This document shows, in pieces, positions 6,987 through 13,662 of a DNA stretch of 15,225 nt; positions within the stretch are counted from its first letter, which is position 1, and the number at the start of each line of letters is the position of its first letter. Location: positions 1 to 15,225 of the forward strand of contig QNZU01000020.1 of assembly GCA_003978405.1 (NCBI GenBank), read 5' to 3'. The notes under the pieces were generated by a model, which saw only the letters and a list, made by a program, of their open reading frames with translations, ran no database searches and was not told the origin of the DNA. A program made the position numbers and the translations under genes. This stretch comes from Sulfurospirillum sp. (GTDB taxonomy: Bacteria; Campylobacterota; Campylobacteria; Campylobacterales; QNZT01).

Positions 6987-7871
6987 TTATTTTTCTATTA
7001 AATAGCCGTTATTATCGAAATTAAAAACTTCTACACGAAATTTACCAAATTCCTCTTTAAGCTTTTTTTCAAGATGTGCGGCATCATCTTCATAGACCAT
7101 ATTAAAAAATGATGAACCACTACCTGAGAGTGTGCTCATCAATGCACCGTTTAAGAGTGCGGTTTTTTGAACTTTATAGAGTTCTCTCATGCCATTCATC
7201 CTGATATTTTGGTGCATTTTGTCTTCTGAAGCTACTCGTAAAACAGACCAGTCCTCATTAAAAAATGCAGCTGTCAAAACAGCAGTATGCGTAAGATTGA
7301 AAACCGCTTTTTGCATCGAGATGCTTTTGCTCATCTTTGCTCTGCTTTTTGCCGTTGACATCGATTTGTTCGGTATGACCATTACCGCTTTTAGGTATGA
7401 AGGAATCTTCTTTTTTTGTGTATAGACATGATCATTTTTGATTGCCATTGAAGCGGTAAATCCTCCATGTGCGGCAGGAGCTATATTGTCCGGATGTGAC
7501 TCATAAAAGAGTGCTTTATCAACAATACTCTCTTTGCTCATCTTTAATCCCGCCATCTCATAAGCAGCGGCAATTGCCGAGATAATAACAGCAGATGATG
7601 AACCGAGTCCTCTTGAAAAGGGTATGTTGTTATGAAACTCAAAACGAAAATCATCTCTTCTTCCGACTAGTTTGGTGTAAAAGTTATAGAAGATATTGAC
7701 AAACTGGTTATTTGTCTTAATACCTGGACGATTTGAGCCCTCACCGTGAATTGAGATACTCAGAAAATTTGCCTCTTTGATAGTGATCTCATTGTGCAAA
7801 TCAAGTGCAAGTCCAAGTGAATCAAACCCAGGACCCAAATTTGCACTTGTTGCGGGAACTCTAATCTTCAA
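6987..7871 (-). CDS. thrB: Homoserine kinase
   Basis: ThrB phosphorylates homoserine with ATP on the way to threonine. The 294-residue product is a GHMP kinase: N-terminal VPATSANLGPGFDSLGLAL (5-23), the phosphate-binding loop PFSRGLGSSSA (84-94), SHPDNIAPAAHGGF (125-138) and the C-terminal motif LSGSGSSFF (248-256). Length and motif order are normal for ThrB. The start is TTG at 7871, with GGAG five bases upstream. It lies 14 bases after the TsaB-like gene. Threonine synthesis has no obvious link to the neighbours, but this position next to ylxR-infB is, to my knowledge, conserved in Campylobacterota. Confidence 0.94.
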   Translation of the reverse strand: MKIRVPATSANLGPGFDSLGLALDLHNEITIKEANFLSISIHGEGSNRPGIKTNNQFVNIFYNFYTKLVGRRDDFRFEFHNNIPFSRGLGSSSAVIISAIAAAYEMAGLKMSKESIVDKALFYESHPDNIAPAAHGGFTASMAIKNDHVYTQKKKIPSYLKAVMVIPNKSMSTAKSRAKMSKSISMQKAVFNLTHTAVLTAAFFNEDWSVLRVASEDKMHQNIRMNGMRELYKVQKTALLNGALMSTLSGSGSSFFNMVYEDDAAHLEKKLKEEFGKFRVEVFNFDNNGYLIEK

Positions 7872-7885
7872 AAAATCTCCTTATC

Positions 7886-8338
7886 CTATACTGCCGGTAA
7901 GATGTATAACGGTTCACACTCTTGATGAAACAGACTCTTATCCAAAGTCTCAGGCAGGTCAAAAGATATGTGACTCTTTTGTCTGTCTAACTTAACTGTA
8001 TATATTTTACCATTTTCTTTCATAAAATAAGAAGTTCCGTGAGCTTTTATCGGTTGATTGTTATTAAATGCAAAACCGTCACTTGCAAAAAGTGGATAAC
8101 CTTTGATGATTGAGAGGGTTTTTAGGAATATATATGATGCCTTTATCGCCATAAAGCTACCAGGACCGTTTATAAAATAGATAGAATCAATTGTGTAGTT
8201 TTTCAAAATTTCATTAAAAAGCTTTGGCAAAGAATCGCTGGTTTTTTCTTCACTTGAAACTGTTTTTATCAGTTTTGTATCTTCATATATCCCTATCTTT
8301 ATCGGTGTGGATATGGAGATAACAAACAGATCTGTCAT
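7886..8338 (-). CDS. tsaB: Short TsaB-like protein (tRNA t6A modification, universal YeaZ-type)
   Basis: TsaB is a scaffold partner of TsaD in making N6-threonylcarbamoyladenosine at position 37 of ANN-decoding tRNAs. The 150-residue product matches the N-terminal ASKHA-fold half: an opening strand with LFVISISTPIKIGIYED, a helix, then FINGPGSFMAIKASYIFLKTL (near 74-94), equivalent to the GPGSFTGxR motif of TsaB. Typical TsaB proteins have about 210-230 residues, so the C-terminal half is much reduced and similarity is low. The gene starts one base after the lpxC stop. The symbol is tentative. A family homologue that no longer acts in t6A synthesis is possible, but there is no other TsaB candidate in the window. 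Confidence 0.7.
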   Translation of the reverse strand: MTDLFVISISTPIKIGIYEDTKLIKTVSSEEKTSDSLPKLFNEILKNYTIDSIYFINGPGSFMAIKASYIFLKTLSIIKGYPLFASDGFAFNNNQPIKAHGTSYFMKENGKIYTVKLDRQKSHISFDLPETLDKSLFHQECEPLYILPAV

Positions 8339-8339
8339 T

Positions 8340-9227
8340 TTATGCGAAGGCCTTTTTGAAGGTCATATCTTTTACATTTTGCAGTTCTGTGATAATGTAA
8401 TTTTCTTTGTCGCTTAGTATCTTTTTTGTCAGTTTATGATTTAGATCATGACTTCCCGCATGTGATTGGTAGTGACCAAGATAGGTGATTCCAAGAAGTG
8501 ATAGATCTCCTATGGCATCAAGGATTTTGTGCCTGACAAACTCATTTGAAAACCTCAATCCATCACTGTTTATGACCTTTTTCTCATCTATGACTACTGC
8601 ATTGTCCAAAGATGCTCCTAGAGCCAGATTTTGATTTCTTAGCATTTGAAAATCTTTTAAAAATCCAAATGTTCTAGCTCTTGAAATTTGATTGATATAG
8701 TTCTGTTTTGAAAAGAGGTGGTGAAACTTTTCAAAACCGATTGCCGGATGTTTAAAATCGATAGAAAATGTAAACTGAGTGTCGGGATTTGGAGAGATCT
8801 TTACATATTTGTCTCCCTCTTTGACCTCTACCTCTTTTTGTATGACCATCACTTTTTTGTCGGCATTTTGAAATTGTAGTTTAGCCTCATTGAACATCAT
8901 ACAAAAACTTGCACTGCTACCATCCATGATAGGTGTTTCATGAGCATCAATCTTAATCAAAAGGTTATCTATACCATAAGCATAAACGGCTGAGAGAAGA
9001 TGTTCGATTGTAGAGATATAGTTGTTTTTATCAACTCCTATAACAGTAGCCATCCTTGTATCGATAACCGAATCAACGCAAGCTCTAATATAGGTTTTTG
9101 TATCGGTTTTGTAAAAGATGATACCACTGTTTGGATCAGATGGTTCTATACTAAATCGAATAGGTTCACCTTTGTGAAGACCTATTCCAATGCCATCAAT
9201 TTTTTTGGCGATTGTTGTCTGTTTCAA
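8340..9227 (-). CDS. lpxC: UDP-3-O-acyl-N-acetylglucosamine deacetylase LpxC
   Basis: LpxC is the zinc amidase that commits UDP-GlcNAc precursors to lipid A, in the cytosol. The 295-residue protein shows the opening TIAKKIDGIGIGLHKG, the EHLLSA motif (E75, H76), HETPIMDGSSASF (96-108), ARTFGFL (184-190), the zinc ligands in VRHKILDAIGDL (H233, D237) and the catalytic histidine in HAGSHDLNHK (H260). Spacings match the characterised enzyme (H76, H233 and D237 as zinc ligands, H260 23 residues later), so it should be active. The start is TTG at 9227 overlapping the minC stop (TTGA), with GAGGAG five bases upstream. A TTG start may hold LpxC at the low level cells need. Confidence 0.96.
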   Translation of the reverse strand: MKQTTIAKKIDGIGIGLHKGEPIRFSIEPSDPNSGIIFYKTDTKTYIRACVDSVIDTRMATVIGVDKNNYISTIEHLLSAVYAYGIDNLLIKIDAHETPIMDGSSASFCMMFNEAKLQFQNADKKVMVIQKEVEVKEGDKYVKISPNPDTQFTFSIDFKHPAIGFEKFHHLFSKQNYINQISRARTFGFLKDFQMLRNQNLALGASLDNAVVIDEKKVINSDGLRFSNEFVRHKILDAIGDLSLLGITYLGHYQSHAGSHDLNHKLTKKILSDKENYIITELQNVKDMTFKKAFA

Positions 9228-9817
9228 ACAATCTCCTCAATGTTGAGTTCGCCATCAAGATATCTGACTCTCTTTAATGAACCGTTGATTTCTTCTTTTT
9301 CAAGTATATCACCGTTAAAGATGGCAAAACCTTTGCCTATATCTTTTAGTACCATATATTCACCCTCACACTCAACCACTCCGTCAATGGTACCAAATAT
9401 AGTCAAATTGCCACCACAAATCACTTTAGCACCACTGTTTACTCTGCCAAAAATCGTAATATCTTTGTCACTTTCGATGATAGATCCGGATCTAATTGGA
9501 GTATATAGTGCCATTGTATCTTGTTTGGTTTTACCCTCTGACTCCTCCTCTTTGTAATATACTACCTCTATTTTTTGGGAGGGTTTTTCCTCTTTTGGCT
9601 CTTTGGTTTGTAGATTGAGATTGCATTTTTGAGTCTCTTTGAAACAGCATCCGTTATCCTCTAAATACTCTCTCATCTTTGGAGTTAGTTCATCTCCTTT
9701 GATTAAAAGAAGATAATTTACCAAAAGTGGTAGATTCTTCTCCATATAGGGGAAAAAATCCTCCTCATTCTCAATAAATAGTTCAAATACTCTTAAATTT
9801 TTCTGTTTTACATTCAT
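9224..9817 (-). CDS. minC: Septum-site determining protein MinC
   Basis: MinC blocks FtsZ polymerisation away from mid-cell together with MinD. The 197-residue protein has a diverged N-terminal domain (about 1-70), an acidic, charged linker (about 72-103) and a C-terminal beta-helix domain. That domain contains IRSGSIIESDKDITIFGRVN and SGAKVICGGNLTIFGTIDG, the repeated G-rich turns that mark MinC_C, ending with FNGDILEKEEINGSL. The C-terminal domain is diagnostic; the N-terminal one is assigned by position only. ATG 9817 overlaps the stop of the peptidase gene by 4 bases. I see no minD or minE beside it, so those genes must lie elsewhere if present. Confidence 0.88.
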   Translation of the reverse strand: MNVKQKNLRVFELFIENEEDFFPYMEKNLPLLVNYLLLIKGDELTPKMREYLEDNGCCFKETQKCNLNLQTKEPKEEKPSQKIEVVYYKEEESEGKTKQDTMALYTPIRSGSIIESDKDITIFGRVNSGAKVICGGNLTIFGTIDGVVECEGEYMVLKDIGKGFAIFNGDILEKEEINGSLKRVRYLDGELNIEEIV

Positions 9818-11193
9818 CTTTGTCTATCCAACATTTTTTTTGCATTTTCAATTACATCTGTGATATTTGTTTTTAGCCAGGTGGAGTCGATCCACTCTGC
9901 AGGTCTGACAAAAATACCCTGAATCAAGATACTAAAATGAAGATGATCTCCAAGAGCCAGACCAGTAGCTCCTGTTTTTGCCACGACCTGCCAAGGATGG
10001 ACTATGTCACCCTTTCTTACCAGAATATTTGAGCAGTGTCCATAGAGTGAATAGAGCCCAAGACCGTGATAGATGATCAAATTGTTTCCGTATATGCCGT
10101 TGTAGTTTGCAAATACCGCAACACCTTTGTTTGTGCAGAGAATATCTGCCATTTTGGTACTAGCTAGATCGATTCCAAGATGGTAGGCTTCAGAGACTAC
10201 TTCACCTTTGTATTTATAGAATCTGTGATCTCCAAAAGTAGCGACAACTTTACCGTTTTTTAGCGGATAAAATGGTTCTAGTTTGAAATCAGTTAGTAGG
10301 TTTTTATCTATTTTTGATGTGATCTTTCTGATGATTTTATTGTTCATCTGTCTATATTTTGAGTTGATAAAATCAAGCTTTTGTGCAGGGGTTAAATCTT
10401 TTGTCTCTTCGGGTCTGTCTTCAGCCAAATCGACAATTTTTCCATTGACAAACTTATCACTGGCTTTGATGGTTGAAGTTCTGTATTTTCTGTTTTTTAG
10501 GAAGAAGCTTAGTCTTGAGCGGGATTTGTTACCGGCTTTGTCGATTGCTACTATTTTTGCACTAAATCTCTTTTGTGTTACAGGCCAAGCTACCAAAACG
10601 GCATAGTAGTTTTTTTTGTAAAAGGGAACAGGTTTGAATTTTTTGTTGAAATTTGTTTCGATATACAAATCTTGTAGATTCTCATCTTCAGCCTTAAATA
10701 TGGCAAGAGCTGCACCCCCTTTGTTGATACCGTATGAAGATATCAAAGGGAAAAGATCAGGCTTTTTGGAGTCAATTTTAATAATCGCCTGTTTTTTGGC
10801 ACTATTTCCCATAAAGAAGTTCCATTTGCTTGTATCGGTCGCTTCGATTGTGAGTTTTAGCACTTTGGCATCTCTTGAAATACCAAGTTTTGGTAGTAAA
10901 ATCTTGGCATCAAAACTTTTTAGATTTGGTTTGAATCCGTTTTGCATCAAACGAACTTCATGCTCACCGTCACTGAGTTTGACTGATATGTTTTTTAGAG
11001 ATTTGTTATCAAAGATATGAACTGTTAGCGGAGATTTGAGATTCCAGTAAAATTCACTCTTAAGGTCGATTTTCGGTGGCTCTTTTTCAAAAATATCGGA
11101 TTTGAAAAGTCTGTTGATTCCATAAACTGATAGGGCAATCACACCCACCAGCAATAAAGCTCTTATATAACCTTTGCCTCTTCTTCTACTCAC
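9814..11193 (-). CDS. Membrane-anchored M23 (LytM-type) peptidoglycan peptidase
   Basis: A 459-residue envelope protein expected to cut peptidoglycan peptide cross-links or stems. After a basic start (MSRRRGKGYIR) a single membrane anchor spans about 10-27. A beta-rich periplasmic region fills about 40-240, and the M23 domain lies at about 310-440. Zinc and catalytic residues are complete: H338 and D342 (YHLGIDLAS), H386 (YGHCSN), H417 and H419 (GDHLHF). Intact residues argue for an active enzyme rather than a LytM regulator. Related Campylobacterota M23 enzymes (Csd group) shape helical or curved cells; I cannot say which subtype this is. The start is GTG at 11193 inside the nrnA stop (GTGA) with GGAG seven bases upstream. 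Placement before minC and lpxC fits envelope work. Confidence 0.9.
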   Translation of the reverse strand: MSRRRGKGYIRALLLVGVIALSVYGINRLFKSDIFEKEPPKIDLKSEFYWNLKSPLTVHIFDNKSLKNISVKLSDGEHEVRLMQNGFKPNLKSFDAKILLPKLGISRDAKVLKLTIEATDTSKWNFFMGNSAKKQAIIKIDSKKPDLFPLISSYGINKGGAALAIFKAEDENLQDLYIETNFNKKFKPVPFYKKNYYAVLVAWPVTQKRFSAKIVAIDKAGNKSRSRLSFFLKNRKYRTSTIKASDKFVNGKIVDLAEDRPEETKDLTPAQKLDFINSKYRQMNNKIIRKITSKIDKNLLTDFKLEPFYPLKNGKVVATFGDHRFYKYKGEVVSEAYHLGIDLASTKMADILCTNKGVAVFANYNGIYGNNLIIYHGLGLYSLYGHCSNILVRKGDIVHPWQVVAKTGATGLALGDHLHFSILIQGIFVRPAEWIDSTWLKTNITDVIENAKKMLDRQR

Positions 11194-12122
11194 AAATTAA
11201 CTCCATTGACAATCTCTTGTATCACTAAATCCTTTTTATCCTCATCGATACTAAACCCTGCTGACATTTTGTGTCCTCCGCCGCCGTATTTTGTTGCAAT
11301 TTTGCTGACATCAATATTATCACTTCTAAGAGAAAATTTTACAATATTTTTTGGCATTTGCATAGTGAAAATGCTCAATTTTACAGTTGCCAAAGATTGT
11401 AAAATATCAGCTAAATGTGCCGCATCATATCGTAAAGCACCTGATTTTTTAAGCATCTTTTCATCAATGCCTCCAATAGCGATTTGGGCATCTTTTTTAA
11501 GCATGATTGTATCGATAAACATCGCTTGAAGTCTTAAAAAAGCGAGTGATTTTCTGTTTTTTAGATTTTTGCCTACAAGTGCCGCATCGGCTCCATGTTC
11601 GACCAGATTTTTTGCCAGTTCAAATGCCTCTTTGTTTGTGGTGCTATCAGAAAAGAAGTTTGTATCTTCAGCTAGAGCCGTATAGATACAAAGGGCAATA
11701 TCTTTTGAAATCTTTATATCCATATTTTGAAGAATTTTATAAACTACTGATGATGTGCTTGGGTGAGAGGGTTCTACTATATTTAAATCGCCAAAGAGTT
11801 CATTGCTTTGATGATGATCTATGTTTACAACTTTGTATGAGCCTTTTTCAATGCCTAGTCGTTTAAAACTTCCACAGTCAAAAGTGATCAAAAGATCGCA
11901 ATTTTGCGGAAAAATATCTTTGATTTTAGAAAAAGAGGGTAAAAAGTCGTAACTGTTTGAGATGGTTTTTGAACTGTTGTAAATCTTGACATTTTTCCCA
12001 AGATTTTTAAGAGCAATATAAAAAGCCAATGAGCTTCCAATCGCATCCCCATCGGGCTCTACATGCGAAGCCAAGACAATTTTGTTGCTCTTTTTGATTA
12101 GATTTGATAACTCACTATACAT
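11190..12122 (-). CDS. nrnA: DHH/DHHA1 phosphoesterase, NrnA-like
   Basis: NrnA-type enzymes degrade short oligoribonucleotides and often dephosphorylate 3'-phosphoadenosine 5'-phosphate, using Mn ions. The 310-residue protein has the motifs in order: SHVEPDGDAIGSSLA (H20, D24, D26), FDCGS (D82), IDHHQS (D102-H103-H104), ALAEDTNFF (D153) and, in the DHHA1 domain, the substrate loop GGGGHKMSAGF (280-290). All metal ligands are present. Start ATG 12122 follows a 57-base gap with AAGG about 11 bases upstream. An orthologue next to a flagellar export gene (flhA) is what I recall from Helicobacter; here the flagellar neighbour is flhB. Oligonuclease versus pAp phosphatase preference cannot be read from sequence. 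Confidence 0.88.
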   Translation of the reverse strand: MYSELSNLIKKSNKIVLASHVEPDGDAIGSSLAFYIALKNLGKNVKIYNSSKTISNSYDFLPSFSKIKDIFPQNCDLLITFDCGSFKRLGIEKGSYKVVNIDHHQSNELFGDLNIVEPSHPSTSSVVYKILQNMDIKISKDIALCIYTALAEDTNFFSDSTTNKEAFELAKNLVEHGADAALVGKNLKNRKSLAFLRLQAMFIDTIMLKKDAQIAIGGIDEKMLKKSGALRYDAAHLADILQSLATVKLSIFTMQMPKNIVKFSLRSDNIDVSKIATKYGGGGHKMSAGFSIDEDKKDLVIQEIVNGVNL

Positions 12123-12137
12123 ATAACTTTTACCTTT

Positions 12138-12143
12138 TGTATA
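12138..12143 (-). promoter_or_regulatory. Weak -10-like box before nrnA
   Basis: TATACA (12143-12138, minus strand) follows the palindrome TAGTAAAACTTTACTA, which would overlap its -35 to -20 region. It may be a secondary start for the nrnA-to-ribD part of the block. This is inferred from spacing alone. Confidence 0.2.
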
Positions 12144-12148
12144 GATTG

Positions 12149-12180
12149 TAGTAAAGTTTTACTAACAGAGTCCTAACTCT
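12149..12180. repeat. Two adjacent inverted repeats in the gap before nrnA
   Basis: TAGTAAA-GT-TTTACTA (12149-12164) is a 7-bp perfect palindrome with a 2-base centre. AGAGT-CCTA-ACTCT (12167-12180) is a 5-bp hairpin touching the stop codon of the gene before. Neither has a T-run, so they are not plain terminators. Together they fill half of one of the only two gaps in the operon. Confidence 0.45.
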
Positions 12181-12479
12181 TAAAATTTTTTCCACATATC
12201 GTATCTGTTTAAATACCAAAGCATAAAAGGAGTTTCGAGTATAAAGTATGTAAGCAAAGAGAACCAGAACCAATTTGTATTGGTACCAATAAGACTAAAT
12301 GCAATATCTTTATCTTCAAACAATACTCCTGCAATCAAAATCGCCATCACAGAGACTAGTAGATCATACTTCATGAGTCTGTTTAAATCATCTTGAACAC
12401 TTTTAGGGTATAGCCAAAAGTATGCAAAAAGTATGATTAGTATATTGATTAGGATAATTGAAAATGATGGTGAGATCAA
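12180..12479 (-). CDS. Small membrane protein of unknown function downstream of flhB
   Basis: A 99-residue protein with three likely membrane helices at about 5-23, 40-56 and 68-88, and an aromatic-rich C-terminus (WYLNRYDMWKKF). I do not recognise a family. It starts with TTG 12479 inside the flhB stop (TTGA). The ribosome binding site AAAGGAGGT, a near-perfect match to the 16S tail, is encoded by the last codons of flhB, five bases away. The very strong site implies it is really translated and coupled to flhB. That linkage could mean a role near the flagellar export gate, but it is position evidence only. Confidence 0.75.
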   Translation of the reverse strand: MISPSFSIILINILIILFAYFWLYPKSVQDDLNRLMKYDLLVSVMAILIAGVLFEDKDIAFSLIGTNTNWFWFSLLTYFILETPFMLWYLNRYDMWKKF

Positions 12480-13537
12480 CCGGTACCTCCTTTTTTGCTC
12501 TGATAGATAAATGCTAAAACTTCGGCTACTGCTTTGTAGAGAGTTTGTGGAATTTCATCGTTTATCTCACAGGCTTTGTAAAGCTCTCTTGCAAGTGGCG
12601 GATTTTCGACAATCTGAATAAGATTCTCTCTTGCGATCTCACGAATTTTCAGAGCGATTTGATCCACACCTTTTGCTATGACTCTTGGAGCATTCTCTTT
12701 CTCTTTGTCATATCTTATGGCGATTGCATAGTGAGTAGGGTTGGTGATGACCACATCTGCTTTTGGGATATCTTGCATCATCCTTTTTTGAGCCATCTCC
12801 ATTTGAATTTTTTTGATTCTTGCTTTTACATGAGGATCTCCATCCATCTGCTTATGCTCATCTTTGATCTCTTGTTTGCTCATTTTTAAGTCTTTAAAAT
12901 ATTGAAATCTCACAATCAACAGATCAACCAGTGCCAATACAAAGAAGATTATTAACATTATCGAAGCTAAAATGATAACTTTCTCTTTCAGCCATGCCAA
13001 TTGTGCTATCAAAGGGAAATTGATTACTTGTGGCAACTCTTTTGTAAAAGAGATCAAAAAGAAAAATGCCACTATAAATACAATAGTTACTTTTGCTATG
13101 ATCTTTATACCCTCGATCAGTTTTTTTAAAGAGAAGAGTTTGCCAAAACCCTTAATCGGGTCTATTTTGCTCAGTTTTGGCTCCAGGGGCTTTGTTGTAA
13201 AGATAAATCCAAATTGTAAAACAGCTGCTATGATTCCTGAGAGTGCAACTATTGCAGCCAAAGGTAAAATGGTAATAGCCAACTCTTTGAGTGAGATAAA
13301 TCCGATATCAAACACAAGAGTTTTGGTTAACTCTTTTCCCATAAGAGAGTGGTAGTAGATATAGAGTTTGTAAAGATGATCTCTAATAAGTGGCAAAAGA
13401 GCAAAAGTAGCACCCACCGCGACTAACAGTGTCAAAAAACTGCTTACATCCTGACTTTTTGGAACATTCCCCTCTTTTCTGGCATCTTCTATTTTCTTGG
13501 GGGTGGGCTCTTCGGTCTTCTCCATATCATCAGCCAA
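12476..13537 (-). CDS. flhB: Flagellar type III export protein FlhB
   Basis: FlhB is part of the flagellar export gate in the inner membrane and switches export from rod/hook to filament substrates after cutting itself. The 353-residue protein has the N-terminal EKTEEPTPKKIEDARKEGN, four membrane helices (about 33-52, 86-112, 143-165, 187-209), the cytoplasmic connector and the self-cleavage motif NPTH (266-269), followed by a normal C-terminal domain ending near AFIYQSKK. All hallmarks are intact. The start is TTG at 13537, because AAAGGAG (13550-13544) lies exactly six bases upstream. The next ATG (codon 5, 13525) is too far from it. This is the first gene of the 14-gene block, with a TATAAT promoter just upstream. 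Confidence 0.96.
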   Translation of the reverse strand: MADDMEKTEEPTPKKIEDARKEGNVPKSQDVSSFLTLLVAVGATFALLPLIRDHLYKLYIYYHSLMGKELTKTLVFDIGFISLKELAITILPLAAIVALSGIIAAVLQFGFIFTTKPLEPKLSKIDPIKGFGKLFSLKKLIEGIKIIAKVTIVFIVAFFFLISFTKELPQVINFPLIAQLAWLKEKVIILASIMLIIFFVLALVDLLIVRFQYFKDLKMSKQEIKDEHKQMDGDPHVKARIKKIQMEMAQKRMMQDIPKADVVITNPTHYAIAIRYDKEKENAPRVIAKGVDQIALKIREIARENLIQIVENPPLARELYKACEINDEIPQTLYKAVAEVLAFIYQSKKGGTG

Positions 13538-13560
13538 ATTTGACTCCTTTCATATGTGGG

Positions 13561-13566
13561 ATTATA
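13561..13566 (-). promoter_or_regulatory. Promoter of the flhB-led operon
   Basis: On the minus strand TTTTAAGATATTGAAGTATAAT ends in a perfect TATAAT (13566-13561), predicting a start near 13554 and a leader of about 17 bases before the TTG of flhB. This is a housekeeping-type box. I see no sigma-54 (GG-N10-GC) or sigma-28 element, although flagellar genes in this phylum often use them. Confidence 0.5.
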
Positions 13567-13628
13567 CTTCAATATCTTAAAATAACTGATTATCTTTAAA
13601 CTTTTAGAGAGTTTGTAGTATTTGAAGA

Positions 13629-13634
13629 TATAAT
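13629..13634 (+). promoter_or_regulatory. Promoter of the divergent membrane-protein gene
   Basis: TATAAT at 13629-13634 (TTTGAAGATATAATG) predicts a start near 13641 and a 22-base leader carrying AAGG seven bases before ATG 13663. It is back to back with the flhB promoter, roughly 60 bases from its -10 box. Confidence 0.5.
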
Positions 13635-13662
13635 GTAAGCTTTATAATAACAAGGTATTTTA

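Noticed and set aside
6921..6989. Possible ThrB-YlxR read-through fusion, because ylxR lies in the same frame as thrB with only the thrB TAA between them
   Set aside because: ThrB ends at a normal family length, and a ribosome binding site with possible starts exists after the stop. The shared frame can be chance.
9000..9557. A 185-codon plus-strand frame opposite lpxC and minC
   Set aside because: It crosses the boundary of two well-supported minus-strand genes whose catalytic motifs are intact, and shows no family features.
13538..13662. A sigma-54 or sigma-28 flagellar promoter upstream of flhB
   Set aside because: I looked for GG-N10-GC and for the sigma-28 boxes and found neither in a usable position; a TATAAT box explains the start.
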